Positions 51,407 to 60,592 of a stretch of 64,000 bases of DNA are shown here, piece by piece (within the stretch, counting starts at the first letter, position 1; each line of letters begins with the position of its first letter). The stretch is taken from NCBI RefSeq assembly GCF_001687325.1, contig NZ_LZRD01000010.1, positions 1 through 64,000 of the forward strand, given 5' to 3'. Position numbers and translations under genes: made by a program. Origin of the DNA: Streptomyces sp. PTY087I2. GTDB lineage: Bacteria; Actinomycetota; Actinomycetes; Streptomycetales; Streptomycetaceae. The notes beneath the pieces were generated by a model. It was not told the origin of the DNA and ran no database searches. It worked only from the letters and a program-made list of their open reading frames with translations.

Positions 51407-51880
51407 TCACCGGTTCGCGGCCAGGGAGCCGCAGTTGGTGCCGTTCTTGCCCGCGACCTCGCCGGAGATCTCGCCGCGCCACGTCACGCACAGGCCGCGC
51501 GCGTCGAGGTAGACCGGGCCCGCGTACGTGGTGAAGTACCCCGTGTCCGTGACCGTCGTGGTGGGCGAGGCGAAGCCGAGCGAGGCCGTCATGTGTACGG
51601 CCTTTCCGGGCGTGGTGCGGATGGTCACCACACAGTTCTTGCCGGTGGCGGAGTTGTACGTGAGGAAGACCGTGCCCTTGGTGCCGATCTGGGCGGAGTT
51701 CACCACGGCGTAGCCGCTGCCGCAGACCCCGTTGTACTGCGCGGCGGCGGCCTTCGGTGCCGCGGTGGCCCGCTGGGCGGTCGGCTCGGCCGCGACGGCG
51801 GCCGGTGCGAGCGCGACCGCGGCGCAGGCGGTGGCGGTGACAGCGGCGCCGATGGCCGACGCACGTCGGATGTTGATCAT
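51407..51880 (-). CDS. spore-associated protein A (SapA)-like secreted protein
   Basis: 157 residues from ATG 51880 (a longer frame to 51943 has no ribosome site). Signal peptide (about 1-30). The mature part matches what I know of Streptomyces SapA: Y-N-G-V-C-G-S-G-Y-x-V, G-T-V-F-L-T-Y-N-S-A-T-G-K-N-C-V-V-T, Y-A-G-P-V-Y-L-D-A-R-G-L-C-V-T-W and a final Cys, so four Cys are kept. SapA is found on the spore surface of S. coelicolor. Function unknown. Confidence 0.88.
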   Translation of the reverse strand: MINIRRASAIGAAVTATACAAVALAPAAVAAEPTAQRATAAPKAAAAQYNGVCGSGYAVVNSAQIGTKGTVFLTYNSATGKNCVVTIRTTPGKAVHMTASLGFASPTTTVTDTGYFTTYAGPVYLDARGLCVTWRGEISGEVAGKNGTNCGSLAANR

Positions 51881-52149
51881 GTTGTTCCCCGGTTTCTCGA
51901 TGCGTTCACTGCGCGACGCCTGGTCGGGCGCCCGGCTCCTCACCCCTCGAAGTGGTGTGAGTCACACCCTGTCGGACAGGTCGTGACGCGCAGGAGTTGT
52001 GCTGTTTGCGCGCTGTTACGAATTCATGACACATGGGGGCAAGATCACCTTTATTGATCACATGCCCCGTGTCCGGTGGCGATGAGTATCGGGCGCGTCC
52101 GGGGTCTCATACGGCAGACCGGTCATGACGCAGTCGAGTGGAGGCAGCC

Positions 52150-52791
52150 GTGAAGAGCGACGAGAAGCGCGGGATCTGGCGCATGGTGCACGCCGAGCGC
52201 GCGGCGCTGGCCGACGACCTCGCGCGGCTGGAGGCCGACCGGTGGGCGACGCCGTCGCTCTGTGCGGGGTGGACCGTGCACGATGTGGCCGCCCATCTCG
52301 TGGACACCGCGCTCACGACCCGTATCGGCTTCGTCGCCGGACTCGTGCGGGCGCGGTTCGACTTCGATCTGCACAACGCGCGCGGGGTGGAGCTCCGGCG
52401 CGGGGCGTCGCCCGCGGAGACGCTGGAGCGGCTGCGGAGCGTGGTGTCGCGGACGACGACGCCTCCGGCCCCGCTCGACACCCGGCTGGTCGAGGAGGTC
52501 GTGCACGGCGAGGACATCCGGCGGGTGGTGGGCCTGGTCCGCCCCTATCCGCAGGAGGCGGTGGTCCGGGCGCTGCGCCTCCAGGTGCGGACTCCGGCGT
52601 CGTTCGGCGGGGCGAAGGAGGCGGTGGCGTCCGTCCGGCTGACGGCGACGGACGCCGACCTGTCGATCGGGGAGGGGCCGGAGGTGGCCGGCCCCGCGCT
52701 GTCCCTGCTCCTGGCCGTGTCCGGCCGCCGGGTGGCGCTCGACGACCTGGACGGGCCGGGGGCCGGGCCGCTCGCGGGGGCCGTGGCCTGA
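52150..52791 (+). CDS. maleylpyruvate isomerase-like mycothiol-dependent enzyme (DinB fold)
   Basis: 213 residues from GTG 52150, which has GGAGG 5 bases upstream; an earlier GTG at 52138 would overlap that site. The N-terminus has L-C-A-G-W-T-V-H-D-V-A-A-H-L-V-D with the metal-ligand His residues, and V-V-H-G-E-D-I-R-R further on, as in the TIGR03083 family. Family members bind a divalent metal and use mycothiol as cofactor or substrate. Actual substrate unknown. Confidence 0.88.
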   Translation: MKSDEKRGIWRMVHAERAALADDLARLEADRWATPSLCAGWTVHDVAAHLVDTALTTRIGFVAGLVRARFDFDLHNARGVELRRGASPAETLERLRSVVSRTTTPPAPLDTRLVEEVVHGEDIRRVVGLVRPYPQEAVVRALRLQVRTPASFGGAKEAVASVRLTATDADLSIGEGPEVAGPALSLLLAVSGRRVALDDLDGPGAGPLAGAVA

Positions 52792-52900
52792 GGTGTCGCG
52801 GGGCGCCGGGCGGTGGCCCTTGGGTGCGGCGTACGGGCGTGCGGCCGGGCGCGCCCGCAGTACAGCCGGGCCCGCCCGCCGTACGCCCCCCCCGCCGGGG

Positions 52901-53590
52901 TCAGCCCTCGATCTCGTACAGCTCGAACTGCTCCCAGGAGCCCGTGACGTCGAGGGACCGGGCGCGCAGCACGTACTGGAGCGACCCCGTGTAGCTGTTC
53001 TCCATGGCGACGAAGCGGCCGTTCAGCGCGGACTGGAGCGCCCAGCGGTCCGCGCCCTCGTTGTAGTAGAGCGTGAACCGCTCCCAGGTGCCCGTGCCGG
53101 TTGAGCGGGCGCGCAGGACGTTCTGCGAGGTGCCGGTGTAGTTCCGCTCGACCGCGACGTAGCGGTTGTTCGCCAGGGACTTCAGCGCGTAGGTCCGGGT
53201 GGCCTCGTGCCATTCGAAGGCGAAGCCCTCCCACCCGCCGGTCACCACGGTCGAACGGGCGCGCAGGACACCGGTGTTGGGGGAGGCGTAGTTCTTCTCG
53301 GCGGCCGTGAACTTTCCGTTGCGGACCGACTTGAGCGCGAACGTACCGGAGTCGTCGTCCTGGGCGGAGGCGCTGAGGTCCGTGGCGCTGCGCCCGGCGG
53401 CGGCCGAGGCCCGGTCTCTCCCGTCGCTCCCGGCGATTCTCGCCGGCTCGGACCCTTCCACCCTCTCCCATCCTGCGGGTACGGCGGCCGGCCCACCGTC
53501 CTGCGGGGCGGCGCCCGCCACGGGGGCGGCGAGCACGGAGGCGGTCAGCAGGGCGCTCAGGGAAAGGAAAGCGGAGGTCATACGTCGCAC
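52901..53590 (-). CDS. secreted protein with three trefoil/fascin-like repeats
   Basis: 229 residues from GTG 53590, with an alternative ATG at 53581. Signal peptide (about 1-27). Residues 80-229 hold three repeats of about 48 residues: F/Y-A-L-K-S-x-x-N-x-x-x-x-A-x-E ... V-L-R-A-R-S ... G-x-W-E-x-F. This is the same module as in the EEP-family protein at 40599-42032, here without an enzyme domain. Such folds bind sugars or actin-like surfaces; a carbohydrate- or wall-binding role is inferred. Confidence 0.8.
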   Translation of the reverse strand: MRRMTSAFLSLSALLTASVLAAPVAGAAPQDGGPAAVPAGWERVEGSEPARIAGSDGRDRASAAAGRSATDLSASAQDDDSGTFALKSVRNGKFTAAEKNYASPNTGVLRARSTVVTGGWEGFAFEWHEATRTYALKSLANNRYVAVERNYTGTSQNVLRARSTGTGTWERFTLYYNEGADRWALQSALNGRFVAMENSYTGSLQYVLRARSLDVTGSWEQFELYEIEG

Positions 53591-53946
53591 AGGTCTTCCT
53601 CGCGTTCTGTCCGGTGGATTCCGCGACGGAGGGAAAGGGGCGCCGGCCGCTGTTGGTGAGCGCGCCGGTCATTGCCTTTTCTCTCGGGGTCGCGACGGGC
53701 CGAATGGGCCGGTCAAGTGGCCCCAGAATAAAGACCTTTCGTCAATCTCAACCATCCATTTATGCGACTTCGGTAATTCCGTTCGGCGACATGTTGAATA
53801 TTTCATTCCGCGGTATTTCGTTAACGTTCACGCGGCTCCCCGTCGTGGAGGCGGGGGCGCGTGCCCTCTTTCCTGTATGACGTGTACCCGACAGAATCCA
53901 AGGGTTCGCCCGGTCCGACTCCCCACGGCCCTTGGAGGCACCCCCC
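53591..53946. other. 356-bp divergent intergenic region, AT-rich core
   Basis: This lies between the trefoil protein gene and the PI-PLC gene. Bases about 53730-53830 are clearly more AT-rich than the surroundings and should hold the promoters. A single 11-mer GTTCACGCGGC at 53827-53837 matches the PHO box well, but no second unit in register is seen. Confidence 0.55.
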
Positions 53947-54879
53947 ATGTCCACCCCCGCGCGCACACCCGAGTCCTCGTCCCGGCCCTCCCGCAGAGGC
54001 TTTCTGGCCGGTGCCCTCGCCGTATCCGCCACCGCGATCGTGGGCGCGGCGCCCACCGCCGTCGCCGCCGCACGGGAGAAGGCCCGGGCGGTCCGGGGGA
54101 CGCAGGACTGGATGGCCGGCCTGCCCGACGGCACCGCGCTCCGGCAGCTGACGATCCCGGGGACGCACGACTCGGGGGCCCGGTTCGGCGGGCCCTGGTC
54201 GGAGTGTCAGAACACCACGATCGCCCAGCAGTTGACCAGCGGCATCCGCTTCCTCGACGTACGGTGCCGGCTCATCGACGGCTCGTTCGCGATCCACCAC
54301 GGGGCGTCGTTCCAGAACATGATGTTCGGCGATGTCCTCATCACCTGCCGGGACTTCCTCGCCGCGAGCCCGGCCGAGACCGTGCTGATGCGGGTCAAGC
54401 AGGAGTACTCGTCCGAGAGCGACGCCGCGTTCCGGGCGGTCTTCGACGACTACCTGGACCGGCGGGGCTGGCGGTCGCTGTTCCGCCTCGACTCCACGCT
54501 CCCCGACCTCGGCGGGGCCCGCGGCAAGGTGGTGCTGCTCGCGGACAACGGCGGGCTGCCGGGGGTGCGGTACGCGGACCCGGCGCTCTTCGACATCCAG
54601 GACGACTACATGGCGGAGCCGTTCGCCAAGTACCCCAAGATCGAGGCCCAGTTCCGCAAGGCGGCCTCGCAGCCGGGCACGTTCTACATGAACTACGTCT
54701 CCACCGCCGCCCTGATGCCGCCCCGCTGGAACGCCGACCGCCTCAACCCGCAGGTGCACTCCTTCCTGGAGCGCGCGGAGACCGCCGGGTGGACCGGGCT
54801 CGGCATCGTCCCGCTGGACTACCCGAACCAGCGGGCCGGCCTCGTCGAGTCGCTGATCCGGCACAACCCGACGGGGTGA
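53947..54879 (+). CDS. phosphatidylinositol-specific phospholipase C-like secreted protein
   Basis: 310 residues from ATG 53947. Tat signal peptide: S-R-R-G-F-L-A-G-A-L, cleavage near A-V-A-A-A. The PI-PLC X domain has the two catalytic His: I-P-G-T-H-D-S-G and F-A-I-H-H-G-A. R-F-L-D-V-R is the usual beta-strand, and K-Q-E-Y-S-S-E-S lies further on. The bacterial enzymes cleave phosphatidylinositol to cyclic inositol phosphate without calcium. Secreted. Confidence 0.92.
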   Translation: MSTPARTPESSSRPSRRGFLAGALAVSATAIVGAAPTAVAAAREKARAVRGTQDWMAGLPDGTALRQLTIPGTHDSGARFGGPWSECQNTTIAQQLTSGIRFLDVRCRLIDGSFAIHHGASFQNMMFGDVLITCRDFLAASPAETVLMRVKQEYSSESDAAFRAVFDDYLDRRGWRSLFRLDSTLPDLGGARGKVVLLADNGGLPGVRYADPALFDIQDDYMAEPFAKYPKIEAQFRKAASQPGTFYMNYVSTAALMPPRWNADRLNPQVHSFLERAETAGWTGLGIVPLDYPNQRAGLVESLIRHNPTG

Positions 54880-54994
54880 GCGAGGGGGCCGGAGGGCCTG
54901 GGGCCTCCGGCCCCAGGCGCCGCGCCCCACACCGGCGGCTTGCGTTTCTTTCGAATTCTGCGATGCTTGGTTCACTCTCAAAGGAGACAGAGCT

Positions 54995-55441
54995 ATGCAC
55001 AGCACCGCGGAAGACCGCACGCTTCTGCCCGAGCACCGTGAGGAAGTCGCCGAACTCAGGGCCTTCCTCGACCGGACGCCGGCGGCTGCCGAGCCTGCTC
55101 TGCTCCGGGGCCCCGACGGCGCGACTCACAGCCTCCCCCCGGAGGTCTACGAGGCGCTGATGGTCGTCGTGCGCGCCCTGGCGGAGGGCAAGGCGGTGAC
55201 CGTCGCGCCTGTGAATACCACGCTGACCACGCAAGAGGCCGCCGACCTGCTCGGAGTCAGCAGACCGACCTTCGTCAAGATCCTGGACGAGGGAGGCTTG
55301 CCGTTCAACCGGCCGGGACGGCACCGCAGGGTCCTCCTGGCAGATGTCCTGGACTACAAGGAGAAGCGGCGCACACAACGTCGCCGAGGGCTGGACGAGC
55401 TGGCCGGACTGACCGAAGAGTCCGGCCTCTACGGTGACTGA
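54995..55441 (+). CDS. antitoxin with excisionase/MerR-type HTH (partner of PIN toxin)
   Basis: 148 residues from ATG 54995, preceded by AAAGGAGA. N-terminal helical part, then the HTH 'TTLTTQEAADLLGVSRPTFVKILDEGGLPFNRPGRHRRVLLADVLDYKEKRR' (about 75-128), the excisionase-family form that occurs in front of PIN-domain toxins. The PIN gene follows after 32 bases. It should bind the operon promoter and neutralise the toxin by its C-terminus. Confidence 0.88.
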   Translation: MHSTAEDRTLLPEHREEVAELRAFLDRTPAAAEPALLRGPDGATHSLPPEVYEALMVVVRALAEGKAVTVAPVNTTLTTQEAADLLGVSRPTFVKILDEGGLPFNRPGRHRRVLLADVLDYKEKRRTQRRRGLDELAGLTEESGLYGD

Positions 55442-55473
55442 CCGCCCGAATCCGCCGAGCTGACTGGAGCGAT

Positions 55474-56016
55474 GTGCAGCGCGTCGTCCTGGACACTTGT
55501 GTCCTGTACCCGAACTACCTCAGGGACACTCTGCTCCGGCTCGCAGAGGCCGAGCTCTACGAGCCGCTCTGGTCGGCCGACATCCTGGACGAGCTGACCA
55601 GGAATGTCGCTGAGCGGATCGGGGACCAGAAAGCGAAGGGACTCGTCGACGTCATGGCGGGTGCGTTCCCTGAGAGCCTGGTTTCCGGGTACACGGCGCT
55701 CATACCCGCCATGACGAACGACCCCAAGGACCGGCATGTCCTGGCAGCGGCGATCGGCGGGCACGCCCATGCTGTCGTCACGCTGAACCTGAAGGACTTT
55801 CCCTCTGCGGCGGCCGATCCGTACGGGATCGAGGTGCTGCACCCCGACGAGTTCCTGCTCGACATGCTCGACCTCGCTCCGGTCGAGGTCGGCATCGTCC
55901 TTCGTGCGCAGGTGAACAGTTACCGGCGTGAGCCCCGCGATCTGCATGGCCTGCTCGACCGGATCAGCGCCGGCGGAGCGCCCCAGTTCGCCGCCGAGTT
56001 CCGCCGCCGTCTCTGA
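55474..56016 (+). CDS. PIN-domain ribonuclease toxin
   Basis: 180 residues from GTG 55474. PIN acidic residues: V-V-L-D-T-C-V-L-Y-P (Asp at 7), D-E-L-T-R-N, N-D-P-K-D-R-H-V-L-A-A-A-I and T-L-N-L-K-D-F. This is the VapC-like/COG2402 type. The C-terminal 40 residues go beyond the PIN fold. It would cleave specific RNAs when freed from the antitoxin. Its stop is 28 bases from the convergent histidine kinase stop. Confidence 0.9.
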   Translation: MQRVVLDTCVLYPNYLRDTLLRLAEAELYEPLWSADILDELTRNVAERIGDQKAKGLVDVMAGAFPESLVSGYTALIPAMTNDPKDRHVLAAAIGGHAHAVVTLNLKDFPSAAADPYGIEVLHPDEFLLDMLDLAPVEVGIVLRAQVNSYRREPRDLHGLLDRISAGGAPQFAAEFRRRL

Positions 56017-56043
56017 GAGGAGCGGAGGGCGCCCCGGCAGCCC

Positions 56044-57561
56044 TCACATCTCCGGCGGCGGCGTAGGTGCTCCCGGCAGCGTCAGCGTCGCCACCGTGCC
56101 CGGGCCTCCGTCCGGGGCCGGGCGGAGGGCGATCGTGCCGCCCGCCTGGTGCACCGTACGGGCCACGATGGACAGGCCCAGGCCCGAGCCGGGGAGCTGG
56201 CGGGCGGTCGGGGAGCGCCAGAAGCGTTCGAAGACGTGGGGGAGTTCCTCGGCGGGGATGCCGGGGCCCCGGTCCCGTACCGTCAGCTCGCCCCGGTGCA
56301 GGCGCACGTCGATCGTGGCGTGCGGCGGGCTGAACTTCACCGCGTTGTCCAGGACGTTGACGATCGCCCGCTCCAGCGCCGCCGGCTCCGCCCGTACGTA
56401 CCAGGGGGCCAGGTCCTCCGTGATCGTCAGCTCCGGGCCGCGCAGCCGGGCGCGGCGCAGGGCGGTGCGGGCGATCTCGTGCAGGGCCACCACCTGGAGC
56501 GGGCCCGGCTCGGCCGCGTCCGGGCGGGCCAGCTCCTGGAGGTCGCCGATCAGCGCGGCCAGCTCCGTCATCTGCGCCTTCACCGACGCCATCAGCGCCT
56601 TGCGGTCCTCCGGCGGGATCACCCGGCCCGTCTCGTCGCTGCGCGCCAGCAGCTCCACGTTCGTCCGCAGCGAGGTCAGCGGGGTGCGCAGCTCATGGCC
56701 CGCGTCCGCGATCAGCTGCGACTGGCGGTCGCGGGAGGAGGCGAGCTGGGCGGCCATGGAGTTGAAGGAGTTCGACAGGCGGGCGATCTCGTCCTCCCCG
56801 TCGACCGGGATCCGTACGGTCAAGTCCTCGGTGCGTGCCACGTGTTCGACGGCTTCCGTCAGCTCGTCCACCGGGCGCAGCCCCGCCCGCGCCACCCACA
56901 GCCCGGCCGCGCCCGCGCCGACGACGCCGATGCCGCCGACCAGGGCCAGCACCCAGGCGAGCGTGGACAGCGGCGCGTCGATCTCGCTGAGCGGGCGGGC
57001 CACCGAGACGGCGAGCTCGTTGTTGGCCTGGCCGGAGCTGACCACCGGCGGCAGCTTGCGGGTGTAGACGCGCATCTCCTGTCCGGCGTCGTTCGCCGTC
57101 GTGTGCAGGGCGTCGGCCTCCCGCCCCGCCGCCACCGCGATGTCGCTGGGCTGGGCGGGCACGGGCGTCGTGTTCGGGGCCGTGCAGTAGTCGCCGTTCG
57201 CCGCGACGATCTGCACGGTGTACTGGCCGGGGAACTCCTGGGCGGGCAGCTGTCCGCCGCTCAGGCACGAGGACAGCAGATCGCGCATCGGCGCGTTGTC
57301 CATCTTCGCGTTGCGCAGCGAGTCGTCGAGCTGGTCCTCCAGCTGCTCCCGGGTCACGAACCAGCACGCCGCCGCCACCGCCGCGACCGCCACCGCGACC
57401 GCCGTGGCCACCAGCATCGCCAGCCGGGAGCGCAGTGGCAGCGCCCGGAACCGGCGCAGCGGACGCAGGCCCCGCCGCCCCCGCCCGTCCGTCGCGACGG
57501 CCGTCGACCCGCTCGGGCCACTCCGGCCCTGTGCGTCCGCGTCCGGCGTCGGCCCGCTCAC
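56044..57561 (-). CDS. two-component sensor histidine kinase, MprB-like
   Basis: 505 residues. Two membrane helices (about 46-68 and 201-223) frame an extracytoplasmic sensor domain of about 130 residues containing two Cys. HAMP (about 222-275), HisKA with His289 in [12 protein letters not shown], and HATPase with [10 protein letters not shown] and G-S-G-L-G-L-S-I-V. It overlaps the response regulator stop by 4 bases. The order regulator-kinase with an HtrA-like protease upstream resembles mprAB-pepD of Mycobacterium, an envelope-stress system. Confidence 0.95.
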   Translation of the reverse strand: MSGPTPDADAQGRSGPSGSTAVATDGRGRRGLRPLRRFRALPLRSRLAMLVATAVAVAVAAVAAACWFVTREQLEDQLDDSLRNAKMDNAPMRDLLSSCLSGGQLPAQEFPGQYTVQIVAANGDYCTAPNTTPVPAQPSDIAVAAGREADALHTTANDAGQEMRVYTRKLPPVVSSGQANNELAVSVARPLSEIDAPLSTLAWVLALVGGIGVVGAGAAGLWVARAGLRPVDELTEAVEHVARTEDLTVRIPVDGEDEIARLSNSFNSMAAQLASSRDRQSQLIADAGHELRTPLTSLRTNVELLARSDETGRVIPPEDRKALMASVKAQMTELAALIGDLQELARPDAAEPGPLQVVALHEIARTALRRARLRGPELTITEDLAPWYVRAEPAALERAIVNVLDNAVKFSPPHATIDVRLHRGELTVRDRGPGIPAEELPHVFERFWRSPTARQLPGSGLGLSIVARTVHQAGGTIALRPAPDGGPGTVATLTLPGAPTPPPEM

Positions 57562-58298
57562 GCCTCCCCGCTCCCGCCCGTACGCAGCGCGTAGCCCACC
57601 CCGCGCACGGTGTGGACGAGACGCGGCTCGCCGCCCGCCTCCGTCTTCCGGCGCAGGTACATCACGTACACGTCCAGCGAGTTGGAGCTCGGCTCGAAGT
57701 CGAAGCCCCAGACCGCCTTGAGGATCTGCTCCCGGGTCAGCACCTGGCGGGGGTGGGAGAGGAACATCTCCAGCAGCGTGAACTCCGTACGGGTCAGCTC
57801 CACCCGCCGCTCGCCCCGGGTGACCTCGCGGGTGGCCAGGTCCATCCGCAGGTCCGCGAAGGACAGCACGTCGTCGTCGGGGGCCTCCGCGCCCGCCGCC
57901 GCTGCCGACGCGTAACTGCTGCGGCGCAGCAGGGCCCGGATCCGGGCGAACAGCTCGTCCAGCTCGAACGGCTTGACCAGGTAGTCGTCCGCCCCCGCGT
58001 CCAGGCCGGTGACCCGGTCCCCGACGGTGTCGCGGGCGGTGAGCATCAGGATGGGCGTGGTCGAGCCGGTCGCCCGGATGCGGCGGGCGGCGGTGAGCCC
58101 GTCCATCCGGGGCATCTGGATGTCCAGGACGATGAGATCGGGGGCGTACGCCTCGGCCATCGCCAGGGCGTCGTACCCGTCGACCGCGACCTGCGTGCCG
58201 TACCCCTCGAAGGCGAGGCTGCGCCGCAGCGCCTCGCGCACGGCCGGCTCGTCGTCGACGATCAGGATGCGCTGGGGATCGTCTTCGGCGGGGCTCAT
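57558..58298 (-). CDS. OmpR-family response regulator, MprA-like
   Basis: 246 residues. Receiver domain with I-L-I-V-D-D-E, phospho-acceptor Asp59 in I-V-L-D-I-Q-M-P and Lys in L-V-K-P-F. The DNA-binding domain (about 150-240) has [14 protein letters not shown] and [10 protein letters not shown]. The winged-helix end is [13 protein letters not shown]. Co-transcribed with the kinase. It probably controls the upstream HtrA-like protease. Confidence 0.95.
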   Translation of the reverse strand: MSPAEDDPQRILIVDDEPAVREALRRSLAFEGYGTQVAVDGYDALAMAEAYAPDLIVLDIQMPRMDGLTAARRIRATGSTTPILMLTARDTVGDRVTGLDAGADDYLVKPFELDELFARIRALLRRSSYASAAAAGAEAPDDDVLSFADLRMDLATREVTRGERRVELTRTEFTLLEMFLSHPRQVLTREQILKAVWGFDFEPSSNSLDVYVMYLRRKTEAGGEPRLVHTVRGVGYALRTGGSGEA

Positions 58299-58369
58299 CG
58301 CTGTCTCGTCCTCTTCTCGTGTCGACCTGGGTCCGTCCGCCCTGCTCGGGCGCTCTCAGCCTCGCACGG

Positions 58370-59422
58370 TCAGGAGCCGTTCCCCGCGCGCAGGGTGTCC
58401 AGGTCGGCCTTGAGCGTGTTCACCGGGATCGCGAAGCCGAGGCCCACGCTGCCCGCCGAGGAACCGCTGCCGGACGCCGAGGAACTGGGCGAGTACATCG
58501 CCGAGTTGATGCCGATGATCTCCCCGTCCATGTTGATCAGCGCACCACCGGAGTTGCCGGGGTTGAGCGAGGCGTCGGTCTGGAGCGCCTTGTACGTGGT
58601 GGTCTCCTCGCCCGTGTCGCCGTTGAACTGCTGCCCGCCGAACTCGAACGGCCACTCCTGGCCGCCGCCCTGCCGGCCCTGACCCTGCCCGGAGCTGCCG
58701 GAGTCGTCCTTCGCCACCGTCACGTCCCGGTCCAGCGCGGAGACGATCCCGCTGGTGACCGTGCCGGTCAGGCCCTCGGGCGAGCCGATCGCCACGACCT
58801 CCTCGCCGACCTTGACCTTGGAGGAGTCGCCCAGCGTCGCCGTCTTCAGCCCGCTCGCGCCCCGGAGCTTGATGAGCGCCAGATCCTTGTCGGGGTCGGT
58901 GCCCACGACGTCGGCCGTGTACGTCTTGCCGGTGGAGAGGGTGACCTGAATCTGCTGCGCGCCGGAGATGACGTGGTTGTTGGTGACGATCTCGCCGTCC
59001 TCGGTGATCACGACACCCGATCCGGTGGACTTGCCCGCCGACGAGGAGGCGCCGATCTCCACGATCGCGGGCGAGACCGCCTCCGCGACGCCCGCCACGG
59101 TGCCCTTGCTGCTCTGTGAGACGGTGGTGCCGTTGACCGCGCCGCCCGAACCGGTGGCGGCGGAGTTCTGGCCGTTCAGCTGGCCGACGAGGGTGGCGGT
59201 GCCGCCGCCGATCACGCCCGCCGCGATCGCCACCGCCGCCAGCAGCGCGACGGGCCGCTTGGCCTTGCGACGGCCGGTGGAGGGGGTGGGGGCGTACGCG
59301 GGCGGCGGCGGGTATCCGCCCGTTGCGCTGTTGTACGCCGTTCCGTAGGAGGAGGCGTACGGGTACGAGGTCGGGTCCTGGTCCGTCGAGTGCGCGCCGC
59401 TCGGGCGAAGGTTCTCCGTCAT
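58370..59422 (-). CDS. HtrA/DegP-like membrane-anchored serine protease without PDZ domain
   Basis: 350 residues from ATG 59422, with a GTG 6 bases upstream as alternative. A Pro/Tyr-rich cytosolic N-terminus, one membrane helix (about 58-80), then a trypsin-like domain with His150 in T-N-N-H-V-I-S, Asp180 in P-D-K-D-L-A-L-I and Ser291 in N-P-G-N-S-G-G-A. A Gly/Gln-rich insert (about 241-262) lies between strands. The protein ends right after the protease domain, so the PDZ domain of HtrA is absent. Probably envelope quality control. The gene is 72 bases upstream of the MprA-like regulator on the same strand. Confidence 0.94.
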   Translation of the reverse strand: MTENLRPSGAHSTDQDPTSYPYASSYGTAYNSATGGYPPPPAYAPTPSTGRRKAKRPVALLAAVAIAAGVIGGGTATLVGQLNGQNSAATGSGGAVNGTTVSQSSKGTVAGVAEAVSPAIVEIGASSSAGKSTGSGVVITEDGEIVTNNHVISGAQQIQVTLSTGKTYTADVVGTDPDKDLALIKLRGASGLKTATLGDSSKVKVGEEVVAIGSPEGLTGTVTSGIVSALDRDVTVAKDDSGSSGQGQGRQGGGQEWPFEFGGQQFNGDTGEETTTYKALQTDASLNPGNSGGALINMDGEIIGINSAMYSPSSSASGSGSSAGSVGLGFAIPVNTLKADLDTLRAGNGS

Positions 59423-59527
59423 GTCCACCAGGCTGATCGGCGAAGATGAGAGCCGCCTGAGCGCGTCCTGAGAAGCCCGGAAGAACCGCGTATGCCCGCT
59501 GTAAAGCCGAAAGCGGGTCGGAGCGGC

Positions 59528-60568
59528 TCAGGCGGACGCGGAGGGCTCCCCGCAGCCGCACGAGCGCCGGACCACCAGCGCCGAGGGGAACTGCTTCAGC
59601 CGCTCGCGCCGCGATCCGGAGACCCGCAGGGCGTCGTCCAGGACCAGGTCCACGGCCGCCCGCGCCATCGCCGGACGATCGGAGTAGACCGTGGTCAGCG
59701 GCGGATCGGTGAGACCCGCCTCCTTCACGTCGTCGAAGCCCGCCACCGCCAGCTCGCCCGGCACGTCGATGCGCAGCTCACGGGCGGCCCGCAGCACACC
59801 GAAGGCCTGGTCGTCCGTGGCGCAGAAGATCGCCGGCGGCCGGTCGGGGCCGGAGAGAATCCCGAGGGCCACCTGATAGGCGTCGTAACGGTTGTACGGG
59901 GCCTGGAACAGCCGGCCCTCCGTGGAGCGGCCCGACTCGTGCATCGCCCGCCGCCAGCCCTCGACGTGGTCGGCGACCGGGTCGCCGACCGACGGGGTCT
60001 CCTCCGTACCGCCGAGGCAGGCCACGTACGGATGGCCGTGCTCCAGCAGATGGCGGGTGGCGAGCTGCGCGCCGCCCACGTCGTCGGTGACCACGGCCAC
60101 GTCGTCGATCGCCTCGGGGCGCTCGTGCAGCAGGACGACCCGGGCGTCCCAGGCCTCGATCTCGGCGGCGGCGCGCTCGCTGGGGCCCTGGCTGACCAGG
60201 ATCAGCCCGGAGACCCGCATCCCGAGGAAGGCCCGCAGGTAGTGGACCTCGCGCTCGTCGCGGTAGTCGGAATTACCGACGAGCACCATTTTCCCGCGTT
60301 CGGCGGCGGCCTGTTCGACCGCGTGTGCCATCTCCGCGAAGAACGGCTGCCGGGCGTCCGGCACGATCATGCCTATGAGGTCCGTGCGGCGCGAGGCCAT
60401 GGCCTGGGCGACCCGGTCGGGCCGGTAGCCCAACTGCTTGATCGCGGCGAGCACCCGCTCGCGCGTGGCCGGGGCGACCGGCCGGGGTCCGTTGTTGATG
60501 ACGTAGCTGACGACCGCGGTCGACGTCCCCGCCAGTCTCGCCACATCGTCCCGCGTCACCTTGGCCAC
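59528..60568 (-). CDS. LacI-family transcriptional regulator
   Basis: 346 residues. N-terminal HTH and hinge: [24 protein letters not shown] (about 4-27), [14 protein letters not shown]. The periplasmic-binding-like effector domain follows to the end, which has a Cys pair (R-R-S-C-G-C-G). It probably senses a sugar, but no sugar operon adjoins it, so its targets are elsewhere. Confidence 0.94.
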   Translation of the reverse strand: MAKVTRDDVARLAGTSTAVVSYVINNGPRPVAPATRERVLAAIKQLGYRPDRVAQAMASRRTDLIGMIVPDARQPFFAEMAHAVEQAAAERGKMVLVGNSDYRDEREVHYLRAFLGMRVSGLILVSQGPSERAAAEIEAWDARVVLLHERPEAIDDVAVVTDDVGGAQLATRHLLEHGHPYVACLGGTEETPSVGDPVADHVEGWRRAMHESGRSTEGRLFQAPYNRYDAYQVALGILSGPDRPPAIFCATDDQAFGVLRAARELRIDVPGELAVAGFDDVKEAGLTDPPLTTVYSDRPAMARAAVDLVLDDALRVSGSRRERLKQFPSALVVRRSCGCGEPSASA

Positions 60569-60592
60569 GCGCGGCAGTCTACGCGGATGGAC

